A DNA stretch of 64,000 nucleotides from Quercus robur (taxonomy: Eukaryota > Streptophyta > Magnoliopsida > Fagales > Fagaceae). This document shows, piece after piece, positions 12,417-23,513 of this stretch; the first letter of the stretch is position 1; each line of letters opens with the position of its first letter. The translations under genes were made by a program, and so were the position numbers. The notes beneath the pieces are model-generated. The model had not been told where the DNA came from and did no database searches. It worked only from the letters and a program-made list of their open reading frames with translations. The stretch is taken from the NCBI RefSeq assembly GCF_932294415.1, contig NC_065543.1:30027530-30091529 (forward strand), read 5' to 3'.

Positions 12417-13498
12417 TCCTCACCATCTGAACAATCTAAAAGAGAGAACAAATGAACAATCTTCATTCACGCCTCACCTCACGCCTCTGCCTTATGCCCT
12501 TAGGTTTTTTACCTTCTTAGTTCAAGCCTCCAACCCCAATAGTGTCATGCTCACCGGCTCACGCCTCTGCCTGACTGCCTCAGAAACCTCGCCGGCTCAC
12601 TGTGACGCTACTGCCCCCACCAACTCTCCGTGACGCCGTTGCCTCCTCAAGGTATCTCATTCATTCTTTACTTGACTTCTCTCTCTTTTTCTCTACAACT
12701 GAGGTACTGAACTAAATACTGATACTTGAATAGAAATATCAAATATCAAATATGTGTAAGTCAGTATGTGATTTCCCTTTGCCAGCAAAGCAATTTATAC
12801 TTATTACTTTGTCTTTTGTCTTTTTGTGTTTGTTGTTATTGTATTCTTTATTGTTTGATCAATTAACTCTGAGACTTAGACCAACCTTTTCCCTTTTGGC
12901 TTTTGTGTTGTTTGTCTTGTCCCTTAAGTGGGGGCCAGGTGGGGCTTGCCGGCTTGCATTGTGTAAGTAAATTATTAAAAAAAAAAAAAATTAATCTATG
13001 GAAGGAAATTGGAGTAGTGGGCCGTGAGTCTAGGTATTTGGTTTATGTTGTCTGTTTATACTTTTGATTGATTTGTCTCTTTAGGTTTTTTAAGTTCTTT
13101 TCAGGTTAATTTTTGAGTCGTATTCTTAAAACTAAAAGATTTATTAGTAAACAAAAAACAATTGATGCATTCTTTAAGAAAAAAGATGTTAGCAATTCAG
13201 AATTTAGGACACCTGTGACTATAGAAACAAATGTGGCTGTAGATTTAAATGTTGATGCTTCAATGCATGATGAACACCCCCCCAAATGTTCAAGAATTCA
13301 ATCTGAAGAGATAGATCATGATCAAGGATCACGTAAACAAATATGTGAATTTCCTATCAACAAACAAGATGAAATCCAACAAACTTATCTCAAAGAAGCT
13401 CCATATCAACCTAAAAATATAGATTGTTCATACAACGATGATAATCATCGTCGTCGAAAATCGCCCCCCCCATGTAAAAAATCGTGGCTATGCCCCTG
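12015..13498 (+). mobile_element. hAT transposon, internally deleted, perfect 8-bp TSD
   Basis: 1484 bp between perfect 8-bp direct repeats CTTCTAAT (12007-12014 and 13499-13506). Termini are CAAGGGCGGAGCCAC on the left and, reverse-complemented, CAGGGGCATAGCCAC on the right. It holds a poly-C run (about 12109-12126), a long A-run followed by GAA repeats (12352-12413) and the front of a transposase gene. It is inserted in the third intron of the ABCG fragment. Confidence 0.88.
13113..13498 (+). pseudogene. N-terminal fragment of a hAT transposase (TTF-type zinc-finger class)
   Basis: Open frame with KTIDAFFKKKD followed by an acidic linker, 'RKQICEFPINKQDEIQ' and 'APYQPKN'. This pattern is usual just before and into the TTF-type zinc finger of plant hAT transposases annotated as 'zinc finger MYM-type protein 1-like'. 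The first codon in frame is not an ATG (TTG at 13113), so the real start is probably in an upstream exon. After 'IDCSYNDDNH' the frame runs straight into the right terminal repeat: the zinc finger, catalytic core and dimerisation domain have been deleted. The element therefore depends on another copy for movement. Confidence 0.75.
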
Positions 13499-15040
13499 CT
13501 TCTAATTGATAAAACTTCAAACGTCAATTGTCTTGTAGACATCAATTGCCATAATAAATTTGTGATACCAAGTTATTAAAATAGGAGGCCACATATAAAT
13601 GTTACTATTGGGATAAAATTTTATGAAAGGTCAACCATTTCCTTCCATATCTCCTAGGAATCAAGTAGTACTTATACATATGTACTTTTTCTTTTTCCTT
13701 GGTTAAAAGCTGTCTCTGATGTTTCTTCTGGTTGTTGGCATTTGATATGATGGTCTTGAAGCTTGCCCATTAGGTTCCTATTGTCCCCTTGCAACTCTTA
13801 ACAAAACTACTGGTGTATGTGAACCGTAAGTTCTGCTTCCAATCGTAAATATCACTTCATTTATGGTATGGCTTATGTTCTTACAGAATATATGAAGATG
13901 ATATATGTTTCTGCAGATATCTGTACCAACTACCTCCAGGGAATCCAAACCATACTTGTGGAGGAGCAAATATTTGGGCTGATGTTGGTAGTAGCAGTGA
14001 GTTATTCTGTTCAGCTGGATCATATTGTCCAAGTACCACCAGCAGACAGACTTGCACTAGTGGGTATAAAAAAATTTCTCATTATCGATCACTTAGCAAC
14101 CTTCTCTAATGTTTTGCTCGTTGCAACCTTGTACTTTGTTTTTGAATAATGTTTTAACTTGATATGAAAGAGTGAAAGAGTGCTTTCATTATTGTGGACT
14201 TAGAAGCCTTCGTATCATTAATGCATGTATTTAATTTATTTGGAGCTATTAGAGCATGATCTACTTTTGGGGGAATATGAGTTTGAAGTAAAAAGAACTT
14301 TTTTTTATAATTGTCTTTCTTGCCTCTGTCATTATTTCCTAATGCTGTCATTTTTTTCATGGGACTAGACACTACTGCAGGATGGGTTCTACATCTGAGA
14401 AAAGTAAGTTTTTTTCCTCTCCCCCACCCCCTCCCCCTTTCAACTAAATTTCTGAAAAAGTTTTACATAATATATAGCAATGCATGTGGATTAGTTTATG
14501 ATCAATTAGTTGTGTTGTAAATTCTTTTTTCTATGCTGCAACAAAGAAGAGTTTATTTTTTTTTCCTTTTTTTTTGGTACTGCCATCTACGCCTTAATAC
14601 AGGATTATGGATTTGTCTAGAGTTTCCTCTCTATAAGTTGTGTTTTATTGGTACCCTAGATAGACTATAGAAGACTATATTCTTAAACCAAAGACCATAA
14701 TCCAATAAACCAAGTGAATGCTACACTGCTTGTTACCTAGCCTTCAAACCATGTTTGCATTGCCTCCATGGATGACTCCCATTTGGTAAATTAAGTATAT
14801 AATATTAGGCTATTAACTTTGGCTGTAACTTATTAGGGATTTAACTGTTTGTATTGCTATTTTTATGTCAAAAGTAAATTATTGTCTTCCCTTGCTTTTC
14901 TGAGTTTGCTATTGGATTTCTGGTGTAAATCTATACCAGCTTACTGATAAGGTTCCCTGGCTCATGTGTTTCTGTGTCAATTGACAGGGTCATCCAAATG
15001 TGAAGGCCATCCATTCATCTAAAGGTGTTGGTGAGCCTCC

Positions 15041-16069
15041 ATTTTTTTCTGGCCTCAGCTATCTTTTTTGTCATCAAAGATGCCATTACAGCTGCAAGAG
15101 CAGAAGTGGGTTGTAATGACTAGTTTGCTCTGGATAATCCCGCAACACCCAAATGCATCCGGATGGCTTGTTTGGATGAGTTGACTGCACCATTTATATG
15201 TCTATTGTTTCCACCCTAAGCTCAGTGTTTGATGCAATAGCCTTATTTCAATTTAGCATATCTCTCAGTTCTCACTTTGTACAGTTTACTTGTCTTTAAC
15301 ATGGTGGTTACAAAATAAAATGAAATAAACTGACTCTGCTAGTCAGGGAAGAGCAAGGGGAACACCTTTTTTGTAAGTTAAATAATGGTATTCTCATTGT
15401 TTACTATGGTACAAGATGTACTTACATCAGCACAATTAGAGGATCTCAACTTAAAAGATGTACTTAAATTTTGTTTCTAGAAAAAATATTGTAATTTCAT
15501 TGCTAATTGCTTCCCCGTTTGTAATATGTAAACCTGAAAATTCAGTTCTCTTTTCTGTCCATTTTGTTAATGGAAAGTATGAAGCAAATAAAAATTGAGT
15601 GTTTTAGAATTTCTAATGCTAACCTAAAGCATCCTACTTTCCCTTGCTTTCTTAGTGTTTTTGGCAAGAGAAGAATCTTGACAACCTATATGTATATATA
15701 TCTCCACTAAATTTATTAGACTAACATTGCGGTTGTTCATAAGTATCTCATACGTATATAACTTACTTTAGAATAAGCAAATTAAAATTTATGTTTTCAT
15801 ACACACACATATTCCTCTCATTTTTAGGGTAGTGTCTATTTGTGATTTGAGTTTATCTTGACACAATAGTTCGGCCCCCTAACTCAAAATTTCTGACTCC
15901 ACCACTGCGAAAAATTATACCCACTGTAAATGGCAATAAGCAAAAAAAAAAAAAAAAAAAAAAAAAAGCAATAGCTAAGAAAAAAAGCTAATTTGTACAA
16001 AAGAAAAAAAAAATGTGAGATTTAAAAAAAATAAAAAATCACAAAAAAATCAAGATTTAATATATATAT
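15041..16069. other. Non-coding stretch 3' of the ABCG fragment
   Basis: No exon recognised. A sequence near 15862-15907 ('ggccccctaactcaaaattt' ending 'tgactccaccactg') looks like a hAT right terminus, but no matching left end or TSD was found close by. A-runs lie at 15942-15967. Confidence 0.45.
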
Positions 16070-16487
16070 ATGAGAAGAACTTGAGTGTTTCAAACTCGAG
16101 ATAGTCAGTAAAAAAGCTGATATGAAAAATAAAAGAGCGAGATTTAAAAATATATATATATATGAGAAGAACTCGAGATCCTAAGGAAAAAAGCTGATAT
16201 CTCCAAACAAAAAAAAAAAAAAAAGAGTGAGATTTTAAAAATAAATATATGAGAAGAACTCGAGTGTTTAAAACTTGAGATCCTCAAAGAAGAACTCGAG
16301 TGTGAGGGCTAATAATTTTGTCTGAGAATTTTGTAGATTGCGTGTAAGTTTATAAAATTTTTCCCAGAGAAACTCGAGTCTTTAAGACTCGAGTTCTATG
16401 TAAACTTTATTTAAATATCAAGTAGAAAATCGAGTCTTTAAGACTCGATTTTTATTTTGTAGAAATCGAGTCTTTAAAACTCGAGAT
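16070..16487. repeat. Tandem-like palindromic CTCGAG repeats, right cluster
   Basis: At least eight units built on 'aactcgag(t)' with inverted partners, for example 'actcgagtctttaagactcgag' near 16373-16394 and 'atcgagtctttaagactcgat' near 16429-16450. Longer direct repeats of 'gagcgagatttaaaaatata...gagaagaactcgag' lie at about 16040-16270. The motif is shared with 8710-8830. Confidence 0.6.
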
Positions 16488-17342
16488 TGATAGTTTTTAG
16501 ACCCCTTAAAACAATTGATTTAACCTAGGTAATTAGCCAAGTTGTTACTTAGTCAAATTTAACAAATCTAGGTTATTACAATAACAAAGATCATATCATG
16601 CAAAGCAGTGGATAGATAAAAAACACAAGATATGATCACCCAGGAAACCAAACCGGTAAAAACCTGGGGAGGATTTGATTTAGTTATCCTCAAGGTAAAC
16701 TTGAATCCACTATCTTAAAAGAATCGAAGTTCATACAATAAGACTTACAAGCCCCCACGCTTGACTTTTTATTGCTACCAACCAGTAGAACTTACTAACA
16801 CGACCATGTGCAAACTTCGAATCCACGGACTCCTTCTTTCTTGGATTCACCACCAGATACAAGCACACCCACTTGTGTTTTCTTTAAACTTCAATGGCAG
16901 CAACCGAGTTGATCATCAAGGTGTAGATAAATCTTCTCCTTGAAAACCCTAAATTTGTGTAAAGGAAAACTCCTCTAGATCTCACAAGAGATTTACACAA
17001 ACCGCAATATGAGCAACACTAAAACGTGGCTAGGGTTTGCCTTTTATACTTAGGACAAATTAGAAAACCCTAAAACGTTTTAAAACAACTAGGGCTGAGT
17101 TGGAAAATCTGCAGAAAAAACATTCTGCCCGAGCTTCGATCGATCGAGCCTAAGCTTCGATCGATTGAGCCAGGCCGAAATGCATTAATTTTTTCTGCAT
17201 TAGCTTGATTCCAACTTTACATTAAATACATAACTTTGAGCAAGACTGAAACACTTCTAAACACATTATTTTGATCATGGTTTGCCAACAATACAAATTA
17301 GAGTTGTAAATACATAAACACCTAAGTCTTTAGAACCTAACA
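16488..17342 (-). mobile_element. Solo LTR, 855 bp, perfect TSD GAGAT
   Basis: Begins TGATAG and ends CCTAACA on the plus strand (TG...CA), flanked on both sides by GAGAT (16483-16487 and 17343-17347). Read on the minus strand it starts TGTTAGGTTCTAAAG, like the solo LTR at 40840-41699, and shares its CGATCGA motifs and 'taaaacgttttagggttttc' type core. It interrupts the CTCGAG repeat cluster. No internal region is present, so recombination between two LTRs is the likely origin. Confidence 0.82.
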
Positions 17343-17547
17343 GAGATCTATGTGGAATTTTAATCTTAGTAAGCAGTTGCACAACAATTGTAAAGCGAGT
17401 TCCTTAATCCTTTCAAACGTTAGTTAACTTACTATATACAATCTCCTTACACAGCTACTCTACAAATATCCCCCACTAAAATCCCACGTAATTGTTTCCT
17501 CCAAAATTTTAAATTCTTCAACGGAATTCTAACATAACTCTCGGAAT
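17343..17547 (+). other. 5' flank of the epimerase fragment, distal part
   Basis: Non-coding. This stretch and 19163-19713 were one continuous upstream region before the TRIM-like element entered. Confidence 0.5.
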
Positions 17548-19162
17548 TGTTAAATGTATTATTAGCAATGCGATGTGTTATACCATGTTGTGTATGCTAG
17601 AGTGAATGCAGAAGGAGAAGCATAGAATAGGAACACCAAGAACACAAGGGTTATGTGGTTCAGCCTTGACGGCCTACATCCACGGAGGAATCCTTTAAGG
17701 GTTACATCTTTATTGTAGAAGAGTGTAGTACAATAACCTGTGTTACAATGAACCTTAACATGAGTATATATAGGCGATTAAACCCTAGATTACTAGTACA
17801 AGCAGGATTGGGCTAGGGCCTATTACATTGGGCTAATATGTCTACTATATATCTCTAACACCCTCCCTCAAACTCAAGGTGGAAGCTCGATAAAGGCTTG
17901 AGATTGGATAAACATGAGAAGATCACTTGGAGATGTCTTGAAGAATGCCTTTGAAGAAACCACAATGAAGAATATGCCAATTGACCAATTTTGGAGCTTC
18001 AAATGAAGAAACGGAGCCCAAAATTGGAATTTATGCGAAAAACTGAGCAAGATAGGCTATGTCGGGAATTTTGACTTTTGGTCAAAGGTCAACGTAAAAA
18101 GTCAAAGTCAACAAAAGTCAAGTCAACTGTTCCTGTCAAAGTCAACGGTCAGAGCTCATAGGTCAAATCCGGGTGATCCAGGTCAAGTCGATCCTGGTCA
18201 ACATTCAACAAGGTGACGTGTGCCGATGAGGCAACACTGCTGATGTGGCGAGCTGCGTGGTTGATGACATAGCCAGGGCTGACGTGGATCAAGTTGATGT
18301 GGCATTTGCTGACGTCATCAGATGACATCATCACATGGTTTGACGTGTGATTGGTGCGTGCAAAGTCAACCGATGTGTGAAGTGAATACCAGAAATCCTA
18401 GAGGCGCGTGAGAGGTCAGATGAGGGCTGTAATCTCAAGTTTTGTAGATCGGCGAACAAGGAGGCCATCAAGGCGACGCGTGTGCTAATAAGACGATCTG
18501 GAAGTCAGGAATCTAAGGCGGCGCGTCGGAGATTTTCCGGAGACAATTGAGGCGCGTGGAAGCTCTTTGAGTGACCAGATTTTTGGGGTTTGGTCGCGGG
18601 AGGTCGTGGAGCACGTTTGTGGTGTTGGTTTTATCAAGTGAAGCTTGGATTTGTGCAAATCTGATAAGTTAAGTCATGGCTTGCTTGGTAGTTGGATTTT
18701 GACACAGCACAGAGCCATATTGGTTGCGAGATGCCATGGAGTCTAAATCCAATAGACAAGCATGTGTGACTTTTGATAGTGATGTGCACGTGAGAATCTT
18801 CTTTGCTTGCTAGAAATGTTTGTTTGATGCCAAGAACGAAGTTTGGCTCTGATACCATGTTAAATGTATTATTAGTAATGCGATGTGTTATACTATATTG
18901 TGTATGCTAGAGTGGATGCGAAAGGAGAAGCATAGAATAGGAACACCGAGAACACGAGGGTTATGTAGTTCAGCCTTGACGGCCTACATCCATGGAGGAA
19001 TCCCTTAAAGGTTACATCTTTTTTGTAGAAGAGTGTAGTATAATAATATGTGTTATAATGAACCCTAACATGAGTATATATAGGTGACTAAATCCTAAAC
19101 TACCCGTACAAACATAACTAGGGCTATTACAATAAGCTAATATGTCTACTGTATCTCTAACA
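17548..19162 (-). mobile_element. TRIM-like short LTR retrotransposon, perfect TSD GGAAT
   Basis: 1615 bp. LTRs at 17548-17860 (313 bp) and 18858-19162 (305 bp) both begin TGTTAAATGTATTATTAG and end CTCTAACA. The element is flanked by GGAAT (17543-17547 and 19163-19167). A perfect initiator-tRNA-Met primer-binding site, TGGTATCAGAGCC read on the minus strand, abuts the right LTR (18845-18857). A purine-rich tract (GAGGGAGGG on the minus strand) abuts the left LTR (17861-17870). The 997-bp interior has no gag, protease, integrase or reverse transcriptase; it contains G/T-rich 'gtcaa/gacgt' repeats (18060-18370). Transposition would need enzymes from another element. The LTRs differ at many positions, so the insertion is not recent. 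Confidence 0.88.
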
Positions 19163-19713
19163 GGAATAAAGTCCCTCCCTCTCACGAGCTCAGGATTCAA
19201 AAAGCCAATTTTCGAATAAAGTCTTTGCTCACTCTCTTAGAAAACCCATTTTCATTTTGTTCAAGTGTTCAACCATCCTCCAAACAAAATGAGAACTCTT
19301 AGAATATTCTCTCTCTCGGAGCTCATCTCATCTCCAACGATAGGTTGAGGCGCGGTGGTCGGCGATCCTATCCCCGACGACGACTAGCCGTTGATAGTCA
19401 GAGCCCTCTCCTCCGCCCCTTTGTCCGATTACAGGTCTCTCTCTCTCTGTTTGTTTCCCGAGAAAAAAAAATTGAATTTGGAAATTACCTAGTAGAACTT
19501 TGCAAAGAATTTTTGGTATTCTCTCTTGTTTTCTCTCTCTCATTCTCTCCATTGATATTTCTCTTCCTTGCCAATAATATAATTTGGGGCTAGGGCTTGG
19601 GTACTTTGGAAATGGAATTACATACCTGTCCTTTGGAATCTGAAGTATGGGTTGGATGTATGAGGTTTAAACATATTATCTGAACTACCTGTTCTTTATA
19701 GTTCGAGTTGAAA
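19163..19713 (+). promoter_or_regulatory. Leader and proximal promoter region of the epimerase fragment
   Basis: C/T-rich leader-like sequence with 'gatccctatccccgacgacg'-type GC-rich text around 19350-19430. A likely leader-intron donor lies at 'attacag|gtctctct' (about 19434). No TATA box was confidently identified. Confidence 0.35.
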
Positions 19714-21814
19714 ATGACTTTCTCGGAAAAGACGATTCTGGTTACCGAAGGAGCCGGTTTCATTGGCTCTCACACTGTGGTTCAGCTTCTCAATGAAGGC
19801 TTTAGGGTTTCGATCATCGACAATCTTGATAATTTCGTCACCGAAGCTGTTGATAGGGTTCGTGATTTGTTCGGCCCTAAGCGTTCTCAGAATCTTAAAT
19901 TCCACCTGGTATTCATTTTGTGTGTGTGTGTGTAAATTTCTGTTTTGTTTTGTTACCGAGAAAATGAGGGAAAAGAAGGTTAGAAATTAGAGATTCTTGA
20001 ATATCTTGAGCAATGCTGGTTTTAATTTTCGGGAGATTTGTATATATATATATTTTTTTTTAATTTTTTTTAACAGTTTCTTGGCAACCATATGGTGGCG
20101 TTTTGAGGTTTTGTGGCTTTTGGTTACATTACGTGTTGGTTTGATTGCAGGGTGACCTTAGGAATAAGGACTTGGAGAAGCTCTTTTCTCAAACACAGTA
20201 TGTTTAATTTCAATTACATTAGCAGTGCTATGATTTTCCACTGTTTTCATTCAATTTTACTGTTAACTATTTTTTTGCGGAAACAAACAGAATTATAAAC
20301 TTTTTCAGAATTGGCTTAATTTTGCGCCGTTGGCTTTGTTTGAGACAGATTTGATGCTTTGAACCATTTTGCTGGCCTAAAAGCTGTTGGGGAGAGTGTT
20401 GCAAACCCTCGCCGTTATTTTGATTGGCACTATTAATCTTTATGAGGTTTTGGCAAAATATGATTGCAAAAAGGTGTGTCCGCAATTTAATTTCTTGAAC
20501 TCATTTGATTTTGTTTTTGAATCTTGCGCTTGTAACAAATGGTTTGGAAGTGAATCAACAATAATCTATGTCTTAAAGAATTTTTGGCTGTTGAGTTATG
20601 CATTAAACGTTCATTTTAGTCATATTTGATTTTGCAAAATCTTTGATTCCAGTATATTTCTTTTCAAATCATAATTGCATAAACTATGATTTGTATATGT
20701 AGCTGTATATTTGTGGAAGCAATATTGTTGTTTTTGGTGTCTTACTGCTAAATTGAAGTTTTTATGTTCGATATCTAATTCTTTTGTCGCCACAGGCCTT
20801 GTAAATCACCCACCTTTGTAACTATTGAATCATTAAAAATGTCTAATTATTTGTTTGTCGAAAGTAGTTATAGCATTCAAGTTCCAGTTGAATCTTCAAC
20901 AGAGAATTGTTTAAGGAATGTGAACCATTTTTTTTTATTGATTACATCACATGTTGGCATGCTCTGCCCACTATTGACACAAGTAATGTTATCCTGTGGC
21001 CAAATAGATGGTTTTCTCATCTTCTGCAACAGTTTATGGTCAACCTGAAAAAATGCGGTGTGTTGAGGATTTCGAATTGAAAGCTATGAATCCTTATGGA
21101 AGGACCAAGGTATGTATCACTGGGTGCTTAATAATGTTTATTTTGGGCATACCACACATAGGATCCGTCTTTGAAGTTGGCTAATCCCACTTGCTGTTTC
21201 TTGTGTTCATAGGAGTGCAGTTTCTTTTCTTTCCTGACTTTTAATATATTCTATATTTATAGCTTTTCCTTGAAGAAATTGCTCGAGATATTCAGAAGGT
21301 GAAGCCAGATTGGAAAATTATATGACTCAGTTACTTCAATCCTGTTGGGTCTCATGAGAGTGGTAGAATTGGTGAAGATCCAAAGGACATCCCAAACAAT
21401 CTCTTGCCATAAATACAGCAAGTAGCTTTTGGCAGATTGCTTGAGCTTAATGTGAATGGTCATGATTATCCCACGAAGGATGGTAGTGCTGTATGTTCTT
21501 TTCTGTGTAAATATTTTTGAGTAGTAGTTGATAGGAATTTCCCTAGTTTCAGTAATATCCATTAGTCCCATCTCATGGACCTTTTTGACACAGACTATGT
21601 CTAGTTTTGTATTCCACTTATAATCCTTTATAACCATGGCAGTAGTATTTGACTTTCTGTCATTACATAAAATTCGATGAAATTGACAATTTTTTTGCGC
21701 TTACAAAATATCAAATGTTTTTGTGTTAAACAGGTCCGAGACTACATCCATGTCATGGACTTAGCTGATGGTCACATTGCTGCTCTTCGGAAGCTTTTTA
21801 CTAAGAGGACATAG
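19714..21814 (+). pseudogene. UDP-glucose 4-epimerase (UGE/GALE) pseudogene, C-terminus missing
   Basis: Six exons align with plant UGE: 19714-19908, 20151-20197, 20349-20473, 21008-21109, 21263-21490 and 21734-21814, all at GT-AG junctions. UGE interconverts UDP-glucose and UDP-galactose using bound NAD+. Kept motifs include [31 protein letters not shown] with the catalytic Tyr and Lys, and [14 protein letters not shown]. Lesions: Gly to Glu at residue 12 in the NAD-binding TGGAGFIG motif; exon 3 is 125 bp where phase requires 136 (an 11-bp deletion after RRYFD); stops TGA at 21323-21325 and TAA at 21410-21412; TAG at 21812-21814 near the end of exon 6. The last third (substrate-binding domain) is absent. 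The 5' leader is present, so it came from genomic DNA. It cannot encode an active enzyme. Confidence 0.93.
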
Positions 21815-22877
21815 GTGATCATTCTTCCTTGCATACAAATTTATATGTCAATGAATTTTCTGTCACCTGTTAACAGTTTATTAGGCATTTAGTTAACACA
21901 CTCATGCTTTTATCATGGGATTTCTATGAAAATCTTGTTTTAGCCATATTTTACAAACACATGGCATTAACAAGCTGTTTTTATCCAATGCAACTCAAGT
22001 CTCAGGGTGATTTCAATTCTGAAATAAAAAGATCTTCACTAGTAGCTAGTAGGTTATGGTTTTAAATTTTGGGTCTTCAAAAATAAAAATAATATTCTAT
22101 ATATATCATGTTGCCTGAAAGATGATGCATTTAAGTTCAGCAACAAAATGACACTCTGCACAGTGATAAATGGGTAAAACAGTGGGTATCTTTCTTCCTC
22201 ACAACTCACAAGCAAGATGGAGATTGAGATCGCAATAGAGACAAGTGAAGGCATATGATTCGCTATTGATTGATAAAATCATTTTTTTGATAACATAATG
22301 TCACCTTGAACACACTGTGAGTGATAAGATGGACCAATTTCAATTTGTTGGTATATCTTGAGCAAAAGTTGTAAGGTCATATGAGTTAGCAATAGTAAAA
22401 CAGATTTTGACTGTTGATATAAAGCCTTAGTCCCAAGACATTGGAGTAGTCTATAGATCCTCAACAAGACTGAAACTCTAACATTGAAATATTTTTTTAT
22501 GCAGGCTTTTCTGTTGGATTTAGTACTCTTTTCCGGTTGAGGACAACTTAAGGTGTCTCCCTCATTGAAGATTTTTTAAAATTTTTAATCCAACTTTAGA
22601 TTAAACAGAATTGGGTAAAGCTCAGGAATTGGGTAATTTTAATTTTTTTTTTTTTTTTTTGGCCTTTTGGATTGGTATTGTGTAGGGCTTTGTGAGTTCT
22701 TACAATGAGTTATTTCCCTGCCTCTTCGCTACACTATCTCCACCCAACCTTTGCCTTCATACCTCTATATTGTAGTAATATATTAATTGTTGTGTTATTT
22801 TGTTTATGCATGTGTTGGTTGCTTTAATTCAATTTTCATTTGCATCTGCTTTCTTGCCTCACATTCTTTGCTTCCAG
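21815..22877. other. Non-coding stretch between epimerase and SCY1-like fragments
   Basis: No exon of the missing epimerase 3' end was found. Contains a T-run (about 22640-22660). Nothing else recognised. Confidence 0.55.
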
Positions 22878-23513
22878 ATTATCAGCGGCTTTCTCATAGG
22901 TTGAATACATCAAAGCTTATTGAAAATAGTGGCGAGTTCCTAAACTTGATTGTATTTAATAATTTTGGAGAAACTCTAGTCTTGGTAACCTGCTACATGA
23001 TGTGCCTTGTGAGTGGTGGCTATGTCAAGTTGTGTACCTATTTTGATGAAATTCACTATGAATTCTTATACTCAGCTCTGCTTTTCTGTTTTTGGCATAA
23101 TGTTGCTTCTTGGATTTTCTTTTCTCTGCCATTCTTTTTCCTCTTATTATAAAGTTTTTCAACCAATGGATTGGCAGAATATTTCCAAAATAAACTGGTG
23201 GACACAATACATTTTATGTAGATTCTAAATTTAAAAGACAGTGTTGAAAAGGATACCTTCTTCCGCAAGCTTCCAAATTTAGCAGAGCAGCTTCCTCATC
23301 CAATTGTCCTAAAAAAGGTGTGACATGGAAATTCTAATGTTATATATCTACTTGAAATGTCTTTGAATGCCAGCTTATGTTTTTGTTTTCTTGTTTCTAC
23401 AGTTAGTTCCATTATTAGCTTCTACACTTGAATTTGGTTCAGCTGCTGCCCTTGCTTTGGTTGCCTTGTTGAAAATGGGTTCTTGGCTTTCGACAGAAGA
23501 ATTCAGTTCCAAG
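22878..23513 (+). pseudogene. SCY1-like (SCYL/CTEXP) gene fragment
   Basis: Three exon pieces with splice signals: about 22878-22950, 23222-23317 and 23403-23513. They read DYQRLSHRLNTSKLIENSGEF, then LNLKDSVEKDTFFRKLPNLA, then LVPLLASTLEFGSAAALALV and LLKMGSWLSTEEFSSK. This is the segment after the inactive kinase domain, entering the HEAT-repeat region of SCY1-like pseudokinases, which act in Golgi/ER trafficking. The kinase region and most HEAT repeats are absent. The sequence after 'SGEF' in the first piece departs from the family, so that exon is damaged. Same strand as the ABCG and UGE fragments, and again only part of the gene. Confidence 0.8.

Larger units (their letters stand above)
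10295..15040 (+). pseudogene. 5' part of an ABCG24/28-type ABC transporter, broken
   Basis: Six exons of the cysteine-rich N-terminal region of the plant ABCG24/ABCG28 (WBC30-like) half-transporters can be followed: about 10295-10476, 10896-10972, 11681-11953, 13762-13825, 13917-14063 and 14369-14403. All have GT-AG junctions and matching phases. Diagnostic peptides are [44 protein letters not shown] and GGANIWADVGSSSELFCSAG. Exon 2 has an in-frame TGA at 10912-10914. A possible degraded seventh exon begins near 14998, after which the trace is lost; no ATP-binding cassette or membrane domain follows. A hAT element occupies the third intron. The introns are kept, so this is a DNA-level copy and not retroposed. 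In intact relatives this luminal/extracellular region precedes the transporter core; here no working transporter can be made. Confidence 0.85.

Noticed and set aside
12241-12426. Ser/Phe-rich small protein on the minus strand
   Set aside because: Translation of the poly-A and GAA repeat inside the hAT element.
15862-15907. hAT right end pairing with the 12015 left end to make a 3.9-kb element
   Set aside because: The 12015 element has its own right end at 13498 with a perfect 8-bp TSD; no matching TSD at 15908.
19345-19593. Small protein in the epimerase leader
   Set aside because: GC-rich leader followed by CT repeats; no known motif, and it spans a likely leader-intron donor.
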